Source: Sporosarcina luteola
Lineage (GTDB): Bacteria > Bacillota > Bacilli > Bacillales_A > Planococcaceae
Length of the DNA: 64,000 bases
NCBI GenBank assembly: GCA_014204635.1
Contig: JACHLS010000002.1
Coordinates: 186,001-250,000 of the forward strand
Reading direction: 5' to 3'
Shown here: piece after piece, positions 46,820 to 55,845 of the stretch
How positions within the stretch are numbered: position 1 is the stretch's first letter
Layout of the letters: the number at the start of each line of letters is the position of its first letter
Notes under the pieces: generated by a model
What the model saw: the letters and a program-made list of their open reading frames with translations, nothing else
Databases searched by the model: none
Told to the model about the DNA's origin: nothing
Translations under genes and position numbers: made by a program

Positions 46820-47060
46820 TCCCTCTCTTTATCTATCATAGTATATAAGTATCTATAATCATATCATGAAATGTTGAGAAATTAATTTGAAAAAGTCCTA
46901 AAAAACGGCTGTTTTCAAAAAAAATGTCCCAATCTGTTCCATTCCAACTACTAAGCCATTCATGATATCCTTTTTACAAGGCATAATAGACACAATTTTC
47001 GGGGAGAATGAGAGAGAGTAAAGTACTATATATGAAAAAACGGAAAAGGAGCGTGAATGG
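46820..47060. promoter_or_regulatory. Divergent promoter region of the RRNPP regulator and small gene
   Basis: About 240 AT-rich bases separate the regulator from the divergent 60-codon gene. It should contain both promoters and any binding site of the regulator; I see no clear palindrome. Confidence 0.45.
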
Positions 47061-47243
47061 ATGGCACTACAGCGGAGCAGTACAGAGTTATACGTCGAGT
47101 ACAGGGATATGGAAATTGTCAAAATGAGAATCGAACTTAAAAAGTTTGTGAAGAAGATGAAAGCTGAGGGATACTTGTCGTCCGTCAACACCGATGATCT
47201 TCCTTCCGATATTCATAACGAAATTCAACGGCTTCATCAATAA
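47061..47243 (+). CDS. Small hypothetical protein divergent from the RRNPP regulator
   Basis: This 60-aa charged helical protein (EYRDMEIVKMRIELKKFVKK in the middle) has no signal peptide or known motif. AAAGGAG lies about 10 bases before the start, and a terminator begins 10 bases after the stop, so it looks like a real monocistronic gene. Its divergent position makes it a candidate target of the peptide-regulator pair. Function unknown. Confidence 0.65.
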   Translation: MALQRSSTELYVEYRDMEIVKMRIELKKFVKKMKAEGYLSSVNTDDLPSDIHNEIQRLHQ

Positions 47244-47252
47244 TGAATGAAG

Positions 47253-47289
47253 GGCAAAGCGGAACATTTATCCGTTTTGCCTTTTTTTC
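47253..47289 (+). terminator. Terminator of the small gene
   Basis: GGCAAAGCGGA/TCCGTTTTGCC (one G-U pair) followed by seven T. Confidence 0.92.
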
Positions 47290-47352
47290 TTCTGTCCATT
47301 CTTCTTTACTCCTAGTACGATATAAATAGGGACATAGAAGGGGGTAGATAGA

Positions 47353-48417
47353 ATGACCAATAAACTTGCAGTTTTCATCCTGTCCATTTTTTGTTTTAGC
47401 GTAATAGGCTTTGATGTCGCAGCCAAACCGCTACAACAAAATGTGGGGAATGGCTCTCCAGGTAACACACATGCGTCGAATGAAACCAAGCAGGCTGCAG
47501 ATGACAAGGCGTATGCAATTAGCGTGCCAGTGGCAAATGTCTGGCGGGACCCAGCCAAGCCCCGTCCAGCCGATGCGTCAGCTGTTGTGTCCATGCCCAA
47601 TATGGCGAAGTGGACCAAAAGTTTGACGATAGCCGAAAAAAACGATTTGATTGGCAGGCTGGATACACAAGCGCTTTACGGGGATGAGGTAGCGATCCTA
47701 AAAACAAAAGGGGATTGGCTATATGTCGCAATAAAAGACCAAAGGAAACCCGGAAAATCTGAGGGCTATGAAGGCTGGGTGCTGCAGGATCACGTGACTG
47801 CCATCGAAACAAATGATGCAAGTTCTCCCATTGCCATTGTTGAAGCGAAGATGGCTATTTTGTATAAGGAGCCGAAGTTGTCGCCGAAATATGCATTTCA
47901 CGAAATCAGTTATACGACAATTTTGCCTGTTGCAGAAGAAAAGGGGGACTGGATCACTGTCCGAACTCCTGGGGATGACTTGAAATATATACGCAAAGCG
48001 GACGTGAAAGTATATAAGAATTATCATGCCGTGCCGAAACCGACAGGCCAAGTTATCATTCAGGCAGCGAAGCGCTACATCGGATTGCCCTATTTATGGG
48101 CGGGTGTTTCGGCTTATGGGTTTGATTGTTCTGGACTGACGTATTCCATTTATAAAAATCATGGCATTTTGATTCCGCGTGACTCTGCCGATCAAGCAAA
48201 GCAGGGAACTGCAGTTAAACAGGCCGACTTACAACCGGGGGATCTGCTGTTTTTTGCGCGCGATAAGGGAAAAGGGGCCGTGTATCACGTTGGCATGTTT
48301 GTTGGTGACGGCAAAATGATCCACGCTCCGAATTCATCCAAGAAAGTGGAGATTGTCTCGTTTCGTTCGGGAACGTATAAAACGAACTATGCGGGGGCAC
48401 GAAGATATCTGAAATAA
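47353..48417 (+). CDS. Secreted NlpC/P60 endopeptidase (YkfC-like)
   Basis: This 354-aa exported protein has a signal peptide (to about residue 24), an SH3-like pair (about 50-225: VPVANVWRDPAKPR, KGDWLYVAIKD, KGDWITVRTPG) and a C-terminal NlpC/P60 domain (about 230-354) with catalytic Cys in FDCSGLTYSIY, His in VYHVGMFVGDG and a later His (MIHAPN). Such enzymes cut gamma-D-Glu-diaminopimelate bonds in peptidoglycan peptides, YkfC specifically in recycling. GAAGGGGG precedes the start. Confidence 0.9.
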   Translation: MTNKLAVFILSIFCFSVIGFDVAAKPLQQNVGNGSPGNTHASNETKQAADDKAYAISVPVANVWRDPAKPRPADASAVVSMPNMAKWTKSLTIAEKNDLIGRLDTQALYGDEVAILKTKGDWLYVAIKDQRKPGKSEGYEGWVLQDHVTAIETNDASSPIAIVEAKMAILYKEPKLSPKYAFHEISYTTILPVAEEKGDWITVRTPGDDLKYIRKADVKVYKNYHAVPKPTGQVIIQAAKRYIGLPYLWAGVSAYGFDCSGLTYSIYKNHGILIPRDSADQAKQGTAVKQADLQPGDLLFFARDKGKGAVYHVGMFVGDGKMIHAPNSSKKVEIVSFRSGTYKTNYAGARRYLK

Positions 48418-48483
48418 AAGGTTTCATGAATTCGTTCTACTTAACGGACTCAGCACTTATCCTATACCAATAGGAGGGATGCT

Positions 48484-49428
48484 TTGGAGATCGATGGCGT
48501 ATTTGCGGGCGGAGGATTGAAAGGATTCGCCCTCGTTGGTGCGTATCAAGTGCTGGAGGAGAAAGGGTATCGATTCAAACGGCTGGCAGGTACGAGTGCA
48601 GGTGCGATTATCGCTTCTTTCATTGCGGCTGGCTATTCGGGAAAAGAGATTGAGACGATGTTGCATGAGGAGGATTTGATAACGCTGTTAGATCCTAGGA
48701 AGGCGATTTTGCCGTTGCCTTTTATGAAATGGATCAATTTATATTGGCGCATGGGTCTGTATCAAGGGAAGGAATTGGAACAGTGGTTCTTTGAGAAGTT
48801 GTCTCTAAAAGGGATCTATACATTTTCGGATATCGAACCCGGCACATTGAAATTGGTCGCTTCTGATTTAACGAATGGAAAAATGATGGTGCTGCCGGAC
48901 GATCTCGTTCATTATGGAATAGAACCGGAGACATTTTCAGTTGCCAAAGCCCTCCGAATGAGTTGCGGCATTCCGTTTTTCTTCGAACCGGTACGGTTGA
49001 AAGTGCCGACGGGTGATACGATTATTGTAGACGGAGGGGTGCTGAGCAATTTTCCTCTATGGTTATTCGATGATAAAGAGGGGAATCGGGAGAGACCGTT
49101 GATTGGCATGAAATTGAGTCTTCGGAAAGATGAAATGTCTCGCAAACGAATCGAAAATGCGTTGAACTTATTTGAGGCGCTATTTTCTACGATGAAAAAC
49201 GCACATGATGACCAGTATATTTCCAGAAAGCATGAGAAGGATATAATTTTTATTCCAGTTGAGCATTATAGCGCCACGCAGTTTGATTTGGACGACGAAC
49301 AAAAGGAGGAATTGCTGAGGATCGGGCGTCTCCGTACCACCGTATTTCTCCATCATTGGCGATATGCCCGGCCGGGATACCATGGATATCAGTTGTTCCA
49401 AGGCGGACGTTCGGCAGCTGGACAATAG
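48484..49428 (+). CDS. Patatin-like phospholipase
   Basis: This 314-aa cytoplasmic protein has the patatin plan: oxyanion loop AGGGLKGFALVGA, nucleophile Ser in GTSAGA at about residues 38-43, and the catalytic Asp in DGGVLSNFP near 182. It should hydrolyse acyl-ester bonds of lipids. The start is TTG at 48484, placed after AGGAGGGA. Bacillus members (YlbK) are of similar length. It is not in an operon with its neighbours. Confidence 0.9.
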   Translation: MEIDGVFAGGGLKGFALVGAYQVLEEKGYRFKRLAGTSAGAIIASFIAAGYSGKEIETMLHEEDLITLLDPRKAILPLPFMKWINLYWRMGLYQGKELEQWFFEKLSLKGIYTFSDIEPGTLKLVASDLTNGKMMVLPDDLVHYGIEPETFSVAKALRMSCGIPFFFEPVRLKVPTGDTIIVDGGVLSNFPLWLFDDKEGNRERPLIGMKLSLRKDEMSRKRIENALNLFEALFSTMKNAHDDQYISRKHEKDIIFIPVEHYSATQFDLDDEQKEELLRIGRLRTTVFLHHWRYARPGYHGYQLFQGGRSAAGQ

Positions 49429-49437
49429 ATAGAAAAG

Positions 49438-49487
49438 AGATTATCCGGAAAGTCGGTGTAAACTGATTTTCTGGATAGTCTTTTTTT
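49438..49487 (+). terminator. Terminator of the patatin gene
   Basis: AGATTATCCGGAAA pairs with TTTTCTGGATAGTCT (49438-49451 with 49467-49481), with one mismatch and a G-U, followed by T6. Confidence 0.85.
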
Positions 49488-49638
49488 GAGGGGCATGATT
49501 CTATGGGAAGTAGATCAGTCAATTTAAGGCTAGTTCCCTGGCCAGAACGCTGTCAACAGGAGGAAACTGACCCCTACTTGTGAATTTACGAGCACTGAGG
49601 ATATGAGCACTCATCGAAAGCATAGTTCACAAGAAGAA

Positions 49639-49743
49639 ATGAATCGAGTCGTCGTAATTATGACCAGTTCGCTGAATATACGAAGCGGGGTGATCACTAT
49701 GAAATGTATCGGTTGCAAGTCCGATTTCATCAGTTGCTTCTAG
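49639..49743 (+). CDS. Possible 34-aa Cys-containing peptide
   Basis: A short frame ends in MKCIGCKSDFISCF. It has three Cys (one C-x2-C). The ribosome site for the first ATG (AAGAAG) is weak; an internal ATG at 49699 has GGGGTGA. A hairpin follows. No family is recognised and it may not be translated. Confidence 0.25.
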   Translation: MNRVVVIMTSSLNIRSGVITMKCIGCKSDFISCF

Positions 49744-49801
49744 TTTTCTTTCATCAAGAAAGGGTCAAGTCCTGCCGGTGGACTTGACTCTTATGGAATA
49801 T

Positions 49802-49847
49802 AAAAAATCAGGTGGGAGAAAACACCTTGTGTTTTTCTCCCACCTGA
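49802..49847 (-). terminator. Terminator of the LysM-NlpC/P60 gene
   Basis: TCAGGTGGGAG/CTCCCACCTGA (49808-49818 with 49837-49847), extended through GAAAACAC/GTGTTTTTC, followed on the minus strand by six T. Confidence 0.9.
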
Positions 49848-49879
49848 TGAAGCCTTAGGTCTTATAGAAAAATCCTTAT

Positions 49880-50701
49880 TTATAAACGTTTAAAGCTGTG
49901 GAATTTAGATTTCCAGTAGCTGTTGCTTAAGCTGGTTACTTGTGATTGTTTGCCGCCCGCATGGACGAATTTATTGTTCCCGATATATATGCCGACATGA
50001 GAGATGCCTTTGCGGTATGTATTCTGGAAAAATACGAGATCCCCTGGTTTTGGAGTCTTTACTTTAGTAGATGCCGCATATTGTCCAAGTGTGTCACGAG
50101 GGACGGATTTGCCTGATCTTTTGAATGCATATTGGACAAAGCCGCTGCAATCAAAGCCATTAATGGTTGTGCCGCCAAAACGATATGGAATGCCTCGAAG
50201 ACCCATGGCCTGGTCAACTACTTTATCAGCAAAAGCGACAGTCGAAGTAGCTTTTGAAGCTACGGCTCCTTTGGTCAACAGTGAGCTGAGGGCCCATCCG
50301 TTTTTGCCATTGACGCTTACTTTGTACCAAACTTCCTTGCCGACCTTCTTTTGTCCAGTCACTTTTACGGATGTGCCTTTTTTGGCAAGTGTGACAATCT
50401 TATAATTTGTTCCCGCGCCTGAACGGATATTGACGTTGTGTTTCGTTTTATATGTTCCTGTTTTTGCTGTTGATGAACTTGATGATGCTTTGGAAGTTTT
50501 TAATACTTGATTCGGTTTGATCTGATCTGATTTCAAGTTATTCCATTTTTTTAGATTTGCTACAGATACATGGGTCGATTGAGAGATTGTCCATAAGGAT
50601 TCTCCTTGCTTCACTTTATGTGTGCTGGCTTCAGCGTCATTTGCCGCCATGCCAAATGCCAATGAACCTGCTAAAAGTACGGATAAAGCAACTTTCTTCA
50701 T
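49880..50701 (-). CDS. LysM-SH3-NlpC/P60 cell-wall hydrolase
   Basis: This 273-aa secreted DL-endopeptidase has a signal peptide (to about residue 25), one LysM domain (about 27-70: HKVKQGESLWTISQST), a Ser-rich linker, a bacterial SH3 domain (about 85-145: NVNIRSGAGTNYKIV) and a C-terminal NlpC/P60 domain with Cys in FDCSGFVQYAF, His in ISHVGIYIGN and His in FVHAGG. It resembles LytE/CwlS-type enzymes that cut peptide stems during growth or separation. The binding modules anchor it to the wall. Confidence 0.93.
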   Translation of the reverse strand: MKKVALSVLLAGSLAFGMAANDAEASTHKVKQGESLWTISQSTHVSVANLKKWNNLKSDQIKPNQVLKTSKASSSSSTAKTGTYKTKHNVNIRSGAGTNYKIVTLAKKGTSVKVTGQKKVGKEVWYKVSVNGKNGWALSSLLTKGAVASKATSTVAFADKVVDQAMGLRGIPYRFGGTTINGFDCSGFVQYAFKRSGKSVPRDTLGQYAASTKVKTPKPGDLVFFQNTYRKGISHVGIYIGNNKFVHAGGKQSQVTSLSNSYWKSKFHSFKRL

Positions 50702-50976
50702 GTCTTTCCCCTATCTACCACTGCTCGATATGGATTTTTACATTTTTTTATATGAGTGAGCTGTTTACGTTTTCTATCTTACATCGGGGAGTTTACAAGA
50801 CAGCGGCATAAACATTACAAAAACATTACATTTTATTACGGTTTGTTAATGTAAATAGTATCACAATCTATTTTGACTAATATCTATATTTAGATTAGAA
50901 GAACATATTTACAATATGTATCCTTTCTTTTTTCACAACATAGGATAGAGGGAAGTTGTTGAATGGAGGGATATAA
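50702..50976. other. Intergenic promoter region
   Basis: About 275 AT-rich bases containing the leftward promoter of the LysM-NlpC/P60 gene and the rightward one of the 43-codon gene. No distinct operator is recognised. Confidence 0.45.
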
Positions 50977-51108
50977 ATGATACTTGCTATAGATATTCAA
51001 GCGTTACTGGATCATCATCAAATGAAAGTGAAGAAACGCAGAAAGACGAGCGGTGAGTTGCGTGCAGAATCATTGAGAAAAGAAGATGAACGGCTGACTG
51101 GACGGTAG
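50977..51108 (+). CDS. Small basic hypothetical protein (43 aa)
   Basis: This 43-codon frame starts with ATG at 50977, seven bases after GGAGGG, and encodes a soluble, very basic peptide (KVKKRRKTSGELRAESLRKE in its middle). A hairpin with a T-run follows at once. The strong ribosome site and terminator suggest a real gene; function is unknown. Confidence 0.5.
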   Translation: MILAIDIQALLDHHQMKVKKRRKTSGELRAESLRKEDERLTGR

Positions 51109-51129
51109 TTCCGGCAGCTGTTTTTTTCT
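51088..51129 (+). terminator. Hairpin and T-run after the 43-codon gene
   Basis: CGGCTG...CCGG arms around TAGTT pair imperfectly and are followed by seven T. Confidence 0.6.
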
Positions 51130-51237
51130 TGCTGAAAAATAATTTTGAAAATATTTTTAAAATATGAAAGGGAATTTCAACCTGAAGTCGAATCTCTATG
51201 TAGTAGATCGAATAGAATGCTAGGGAGGATGAACAGG

Positions 51238-52809
51238 TTGAAAAAATGGAAACAAATTGCTTTTGTTTGTTTATTTGTAAGCGCTTTCCTGGTTGGTGGA
51301 TATGCCATACCAACTTTTGCGCAGGAGACGGAGCCGATGATCCGTATAGGCGTCGTCCCAGAGGCGGAATCAATCAAGTTGAAGGCGGATGGACCATTTG
51401 ATGTGGTGGATCAGCAGACCGGTGACGTCCTTTTTAGCGGTGCCGGGGAAGAAGTGATCGTTACTCTCGGGTCAGCAGCACAAATCCAAAGCTATTACCG
51501 ATTGCAAGTTGCCTTTACGTCAAGTCAGGCATATTTGGATGATTGGCTCGCACGGGCACATGCAGAGAACTATCCGACTTATGTTGAAGATTATAATGGC
51601 GGGTATCGTTTGTATCTCGGAGAATTTCCGACAGATGCCGCATTTAACGTCCGTACTGCCTTCAAAGAGGAAGTGGTGTCGAAAGGGCTTGCCGCCCCAG
51701 ATGCTTTTTGGAAAATCGTGACGACAGCCGATGGAGAACGGCAACTTTCTGTGACGATGAATGGCGAGGTGAAGACCACGGCCAATCCTGTCCGGTTGCT
51801 TGCGGCTACAGGTCATGTCTATATCAATGGAACACCTTATAGAGGAGCTGCTGAAGTAGGTTTCAATAGTGCGGGAACACTCGCAGGCATTAATGAGTTG
51901 AATATCGAGCATTATTTGTACGGGGTCGTTCCAAGAGAATTGCCGCCTGTTCCTTACAGTGAAGTAGAAGCGCAAAAAGCACAAGCGGTCGCTGCCCGTA
52001 CTTATGCTCTATCGAATATGGGGAAACGGAGTGCGGATGGCTATGATTTATTGCCGACAACATCCGATCAAGTGTATGGCGGGTTCAGTGCCGAACATCC
52101 GATATCCACGGATGCAGTCAATGGAACGAAAGGCATTGTCGCAACATATGACGGCCGGCTCATTACAGCAGTGTTCCATTCCACTAGCGGCGGCTTTACG
52201 GCGAATAATGAAGATGTTTGGAATTCGGAAGCAACTCCCTATTTGCGTGCAACGCATGTAGCGCAAAAAGGAAATTCGTTAAAATATGTCCCTGCCTTGG
52301 ATGTATATAAAAAAACAGGCAATTCCGAATCACTTCGGAAGGTAAAAAAAGGAGACTTTGAAGCGGGTTGGTCCAAATATTATCGGTGGAATTTCGAATG
52401 GACAGCAGAGGAAATCAGCCGAGTAGTAAGCAGTTATTTTAACACGGACGTCGGCGTGGTGCAGGAAATCAATGTAACGGAGCGGTCTAGCTCGGGCCGT
52501 GCAGCAGTGATTGAGTTTGTGACCGAGAACGGAACATTTTACGAGTACAAAGACCGCATCCGCTGGGCATTGCAATATATTGACGCAAATGGCAAGCCAG
52601 CCGTGTTATTGAGCACATTGTTCATCATCGAACCGGTCCATAATTCCGCAACCAATGAAGTGTCTGGTTTCAAAGTGGAAGGCGGCGGCTGGGGCCATGG
52701 TGTAGGGATGTCGCAAGTCGGCGCGGTCGGTATGGCGGAAGCCGGTTATGACTTCACGGTCATCCTGAAGCATTTTTATAAAGGGATCGAATTGGAAACG
52801 AGATATTGA
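51238..52809 (+). CDS. SpoIID/LytB-domain secreted protein
   Basis: This exported protein of about 523 aa has a TTG start at 51238, nine bases after GGGAGG. After the signal peptide (ending TFAQ) come an SPOR-like part (about 60-150) and a SpoIID/LytB domain (about 200-520) with YLYGVVPRELPPVPYSEVEA (containing the likely catalytic Glu), QKAQAVAARTYAL, STSGGFTANNEDVW and GGWGHGVGMSQVGAVGMA. SpoIID is a lytic transglycosylase on denuded glycan; LytB enhances amidases. The amino-sugar kinase gene follows after 20 bases, so it probably heads the salvage operon. It could liberate anhydro-muropeptides outside. Confidence 0.88.
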   Translation: MKKWKQIAFVCLFVSAFLVGGYAIPTFAQETEPMIRIGVVPEAESIKLKADGPFDVVDQQTGDVLFSGAGEEVIVTLGSAAQIQSYYRLQVAFTSSQAYLDDWLARAHAENYPTYVEDYNGGYRLYLGEFPTDAAFNVRTAFKEEVVSKGLAAPDAFWKIVTTADGERQLSVTMNGEVKTTANPVRLLAATGHVYINGTPYRGAAEVGFNSAGTLAGINELNIEHYLYGVVPRELPPVPYSEVEAQKAQAVAARTYALSNMGKRSADGYDLLPTTSDQVYGGFSAEHPISTDAVNGTKGIVATYDGRLITAVFHSTSGGFTANNEDVWNSEATPYLRATHVAQKGNSLKYVPALDVYKKTGNSESLRKVKKGDFEAGWSKYYRWNFEWTAEEISRVVSSYFNTDVGVVQEINVTERSSSGRAAVIEFVTENGTFYEYKDRIRWALQYIDANGKPAVLLSTLFIIEPVHNSATNEVSGFKVEGGGWGHGVGMSQVGAVGMAEAGYDFTVILKHFYKGIELETRY

Positions 52810-52829
52810 GATAAAGGCGGTTACGGATT

Positions 52830-53813
52830 ATGTATGTACTTGGTATTGACGGGGGAGGCACACAGACGACAGGCATCGTGATCGACGAGTCAGGACGTTT
52901 GCATATGTATGCCAGGACCGGGAGAAGCAACCCCAATACACTGAGTCGGCAAGCGTTTGCCAGAGTCATGACAGACTTGATGCAAATGCTCTCTGCTCAA
53001 AATCCTCTTATATATGGACAAGTGACATGCTGCTTTGCGGGTCTGGCTGGAGTCGGGGAGAGCGGAAAAGAAGAAGAGGTAGCGGATCTGTTGAGCGGTT
53101 TGCTTCCAGAAAACACATCTATCATTGTTCGGAATGATGCTTTTAATGCTCTCTATGCGGGAACCCTCGGTGCGGCGGGAATCGTACAAATCGCTGGAAC
53201 GGGTTCCATTACGTTTGGCGTGAATCAGCATGGTGATACTGCCCGTTCCGGGGGGTGGGGGTATTTATTTGACGATGAAGGCAGTGGGTTTTATATAGGC
53301 AATGAAGCATTGCGTCATCTATTCAAGGCGCATGATGGGAGAGGGCAATCCACTTCGCTCTCCCATCGATTGCTCCATCATTTTTCTGTTGCTTCCATTC
53401 CAGATATAATTCATGTCATTTATGGGGAGGAACACCCACGCTCTGTGATTGCACCGCTGTCCCGTTATGTAGTGGAGGAAGCGTTAGAAGGGGATATTGT
53501 CGCGAAGAACATCATAAATGCTGCATGCGGAAAGATGCTGGAGAGCATCGAGGCATGCAGGCGGCAATTGTTTGCGGATAAAGATGTCACGACCATCATT
53601 CTATCTGGCGGTGTTTTTACGGGAGCGGACTTATGCAGGCAGGTGGTAGCTGAAATGGCAAAAATACGACTGCCCACGGTCACATTCCAAACTCCGCAAG
53701 TAGAGCCCGTGGTTGGGGCGGCGCTTGCAGGGCTGGCCGCAGTGGAGGGGCAACCTGCAAATGGATTCGTTGCGAGGATAAACAGTGAATTACATAGGAA
53801 GGCGATGTTATGA
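52830..53813 (+). CDS. GlcNAc/MurNAc kinase, BadF/BcrA ATPase family
   Basis: This 327-aa kinase has the actin-like ATPase signatures: phosphate-1 loop GIDGGGTQT, LAGVGESG, adenosine region RNDAFNALYAGTLGAAGIVQ with IAGTGSITFG, GGWGYLFDDEGSGFYIGNEAL and LSGGVFTGADL. The family contains N-acetylglucosamine kinase and clostridial MurK, which phosphorylates GlcNAc and MurNAc. Given nagZ, namZ and murQ in the same unit, a MurK-like role is likely: MurNAc-6-P is the MurQ substrate. It overlaps the GNAT gene by 4 bases. Confidence 0.88.
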   Translation: MYVLGIDGGGTQTTGIVIDESGRLHMYARTGRSNPNTLSRQAFARVMTDLMQMLSAQNPLIYGQVTCCFAGLAGVGESGKEEEVADLLSGLLPENTSIIVRNDAFNALYAGTLGAAGIVQIAGTGSITFGVNQHGDTARSGGWGYLFDDEGSGFYIGNEALRHLFKAHDGRGQSTSLSHRLLHHFSVASIPDIIHVIYGEEHPRSVIAPLSRYVVEEALEGDIVAKNIINAACGKMLESIEACRRQLFADKDVTTIILSGGVFTGADLCRQVVAEMAKIRLPTVTFQTPQVEPVVGAALAGLAAVEGQPANGFVARINSELHRKAML

Positions 53814-54769
53814 ATCTCTTACCTCTAAAAGAAATCGGAACGGAACATGTTATTTCGTTATGGAATCGTTCGATTGGTGAACGGTTTCCCATGAACCGTG
53901 ATTTGTGGAAACAAAATACGATAGATGACGGGACCGTCATGTGGGACGCTTCACTCGCTTATCTGGATAGACAGGAATTGGCAGGCTTCATCGTTTCCAA
54001 GCGGCTTATGGAACAACCGGACGAAACAAAGCCGGGCAGGACTGGCTGGATTCAATGTCTGCTTGTCTCTGAAACGGCAAGAAACAGGGGTGTCGGCTCA
54101 AAACTACTGCAGTGTGCGGAAGAAGCATTTCATAAAGAAGGATTGGAGGACATCCGGCTAGGACGGGATATGCGCCATTATTTTCCAGGCTTGCCGCTTG
54201 AAGATACGGCCACCATTGACTGGTTTCTGCGGAAGGGATACATACGGGAAACAGTGGAGACGGATTTGATTGCTCACGTAACTGGCTGGTTGCCGTACGA
54301 ACTTGAAAATGAGCAGCATTACTTCCGATTACTTACCGAGAACGACTTGCACCGGCTTCTGAAATTTCTGGAGCGGTCCTTTCCTGGGAGGTGGCATGAG
54401 GAGGCAGTGCAATATGTACAGAAGAACGGAACAGGCCGGGAGTTTATCGGTCTGTTTATAAATAATCAATTGCAAGGTTTCTGCAGAGTGAATGATGGTG
54501 CCTCTCCTCAAATCGGTCCCAATACCTACTGGAGACAATTGGTGGATGGAAGTGTGGGGGGAATCGGCCCATTAGGCATCGACCGCTCTCTGCGTGGACA
54601 AGGATTTGGTCTGGATATTGTGAAGGCAGGTGCTAATGAGCTCATGAAACGGGGCATGGATGCCATTGTGATTGATTGGACGCAGCTTGTTGCATTTTAC
54701 GAAAAGTTAGGTTTTACTCCGTGGAAGCAATACCAAACGATGGTGAAACATTTAGACGAGGGGGGATGA
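53810..54769 (+). CDS. Tandem GNAT acetyltransferase
   Basis: This 319-aa protein contains two GNAT domains. Domain 1 has the acetyl-CoA loop SETARNRGVGSKLL near residue 92; domain 2 has DRSLRGQGFGLDIV near residue 262 and the closing VAFYEKLGFTPWK. Tandem GNATs act on amines such as amino sugars or peptides. It is coupled to the kinase (ATGA overlap) and lies in a muropeptide salvage operon together with a PIG-L-type protein, so N-acetylation of a glucosamine derivative is a reasonable guess, not shown. Confidence 0.85.
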   Translation: MNLLPLKEIGTEHVISLWNRSIGERFPMNRDLWKQNTIDDGTVMWDASLAYLDRQELAGFIVSKRLMEQPDETKPGRTGWIQCLLVSETARNRGVGSKLLQCAEEAFHKEGLEDIRLGRDMRHYFPGLPLEDTATIDWFLRKGYIRETVETDLIAHVTGWLPYELENEQHYFRLLTENDLHRLLKFLERSFPGRWHEEAVQYVQKNGTGREFIGLFINNQLQGFCRVNDGASPQIGPNTYWRQLVDGSVGGIGPLGIDRSLRGQGFGLDIVKAGANELMKRGMDAIVIDWTQLVAFYEKLGFTPWKQYQTMVKHLDEGG

Positions 54770-54774
54770 CCATC

Positions 54775-55845
54775 TTGGAGAAGGTAGTGAGATTTTTACA
54801 AAAGGAAATTGATAAGGATGTTACTCCAGGCGCAGTCATCAGGGTGCGCCACAGAGGGCGAATTGTACTTGACGAAGCACTCGGCTATAACTGTTTAGAG
54901 CCAGGGAAAACAAACATGTCGAGCCGGCATGTTTTTGATATGGCTTCACTGACGAAGGTCATGGTGACATTGCCCGCCATGCTGCAGCTATTCGCATCCG
55001 GTGCATTATATTTACATGATAAGGTATCCACCTTCCTACCTGGCTTCGGATCTAACGGTAAAGATCAAATAACGGTCAAGCAGCTCTTGACCCATTCTTC
55101 CGGCTTGGTTGCCCACCGACCTTATTTTGAGAGTCGGATGGGGAAGGAGGAGGTGCTTGCTTCAATTCATCAAGAAACATTGGCTTACCAGCCTGACAGT
55201 GCTGTTGTCTACAGCGACCTTGGCTTTATCATTCTCATGGAACTGATTGAGCAGCTGACGGGCCAAAGAATTGATGAATTTGCGAAAGAACATATTTTCC
55301 AGCCGCTCTCCATAAAAGATACTGGATATTTACCGGTGTTTCAACACGATCGTTATGCGCCGACCGAATTTGCGGCCCACTTGGAGGGGCATAAATATGG
55401 GGTTGTCCATGATGACAATACGGAATATATGGGAGGCGTCAGTGGCCACGCTGGACTGTTTTCGACAATGGATGATGTGGCTGTGTTTACGCAAATGCTG
55501 GAAAATAACGGTGAATATGAAGGGAAGCGAATTATAGATCGGCATTGGCTGGAGCTATCCCGACAAAATTTCACACCATTTTCCAATGAAAGCCGGGGGA
55601 TCGGATGGCAACTGAAAGGGAATGACGCAAGCCCTGCCGGTGATTTGATGTCGGCCGGGGCATATGGGCATACCGGGTTTACCGGGACAAGCTTTTACAT
55701 CGATCCGGAAAGAGAGCTGACAGTCATGCTGTTGACGAACCGAGTCTACTTCGGCAGACATTCTCATATGATCCGGCTCCGTCCCCGATTACATAATTTG
55801 ATCGTAACGCAATTGCCGGAAGAGGAGGAGAATGCATGCGGATGA
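54775..55845 (+). CDS. amiE: AmiE-like serine hydrolase (beta-lactamase fold)
   Basis: This serine hydrolase of about 356 aa has SxxK in DMASLTKVMVTLP, YSDLGFIIL in the YxN position, and HTGFTGTSF as the third motif. Bacillus subtilis AmiE (YbbE) of this fold removes the peptide from MurNAc (N-acetylmuramyl-L-alanine amidase). Unlike AmiE it has no signal peptide, so it should act in the cytoplasm. The start is uncertain: the ATG at 54766 abuts the ribosome site GAGGGGG; the TTG at 54775 is better spaced. Membership of the cell-wall salvage cluster supports this call over an esterase. Confidence 0.82.
   Translation: MEKVVRFLQKEIDKDVTPGAVIRVRHRGRIVLDEALGYNCLEPGKTNMSSRHVFDMASLTKVMVTLPAMLQLFASGALYLHDKVSTFLPGFGSNGKDQITVKQLLTHSSGLVAHRPYFESRMGKEEVLASIHQETLAYQPDSAVVYSDLGFIILMELIEQLTGQRIDEFAKEHIFQPLSIKDTGYLPVFQHDRYAPTEFAAHLEGHKYGVVHDDNTEYMGGVSGHAGLFSTMDDVAVFTQMLENNGEYEGKRIIDRHWLELSRQNFTPFSNESRGIGWQLKGNDASPAGDLMSAGAYGHTGFTGTSFYIDPERELTVMLLTNRVYFGRHSHMIRLRPRLHNLIVTQLPEEEENACG

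Larger units (their letters stand above)
49488..49879. other. Intergenic region with hairpins and a possible tiny gene
   Basis: About 390 bases. It holds a possible 34-codon frame (49639-49743), a 13-bp hairpin AAGGGTCAAGTCC/GGACTTGACTCTT at about 49760-49793 with no T-run, and the terminator of the leftward NlpC/P60 gene. Confidence 0.6.

Noticed and set aside
49760..49793. Hairpin considered as a second terminator of the patatin gene
   Set aside because: The stem is good but neither side has a convincing T-run, and a terminator already lies at 49438-49487.
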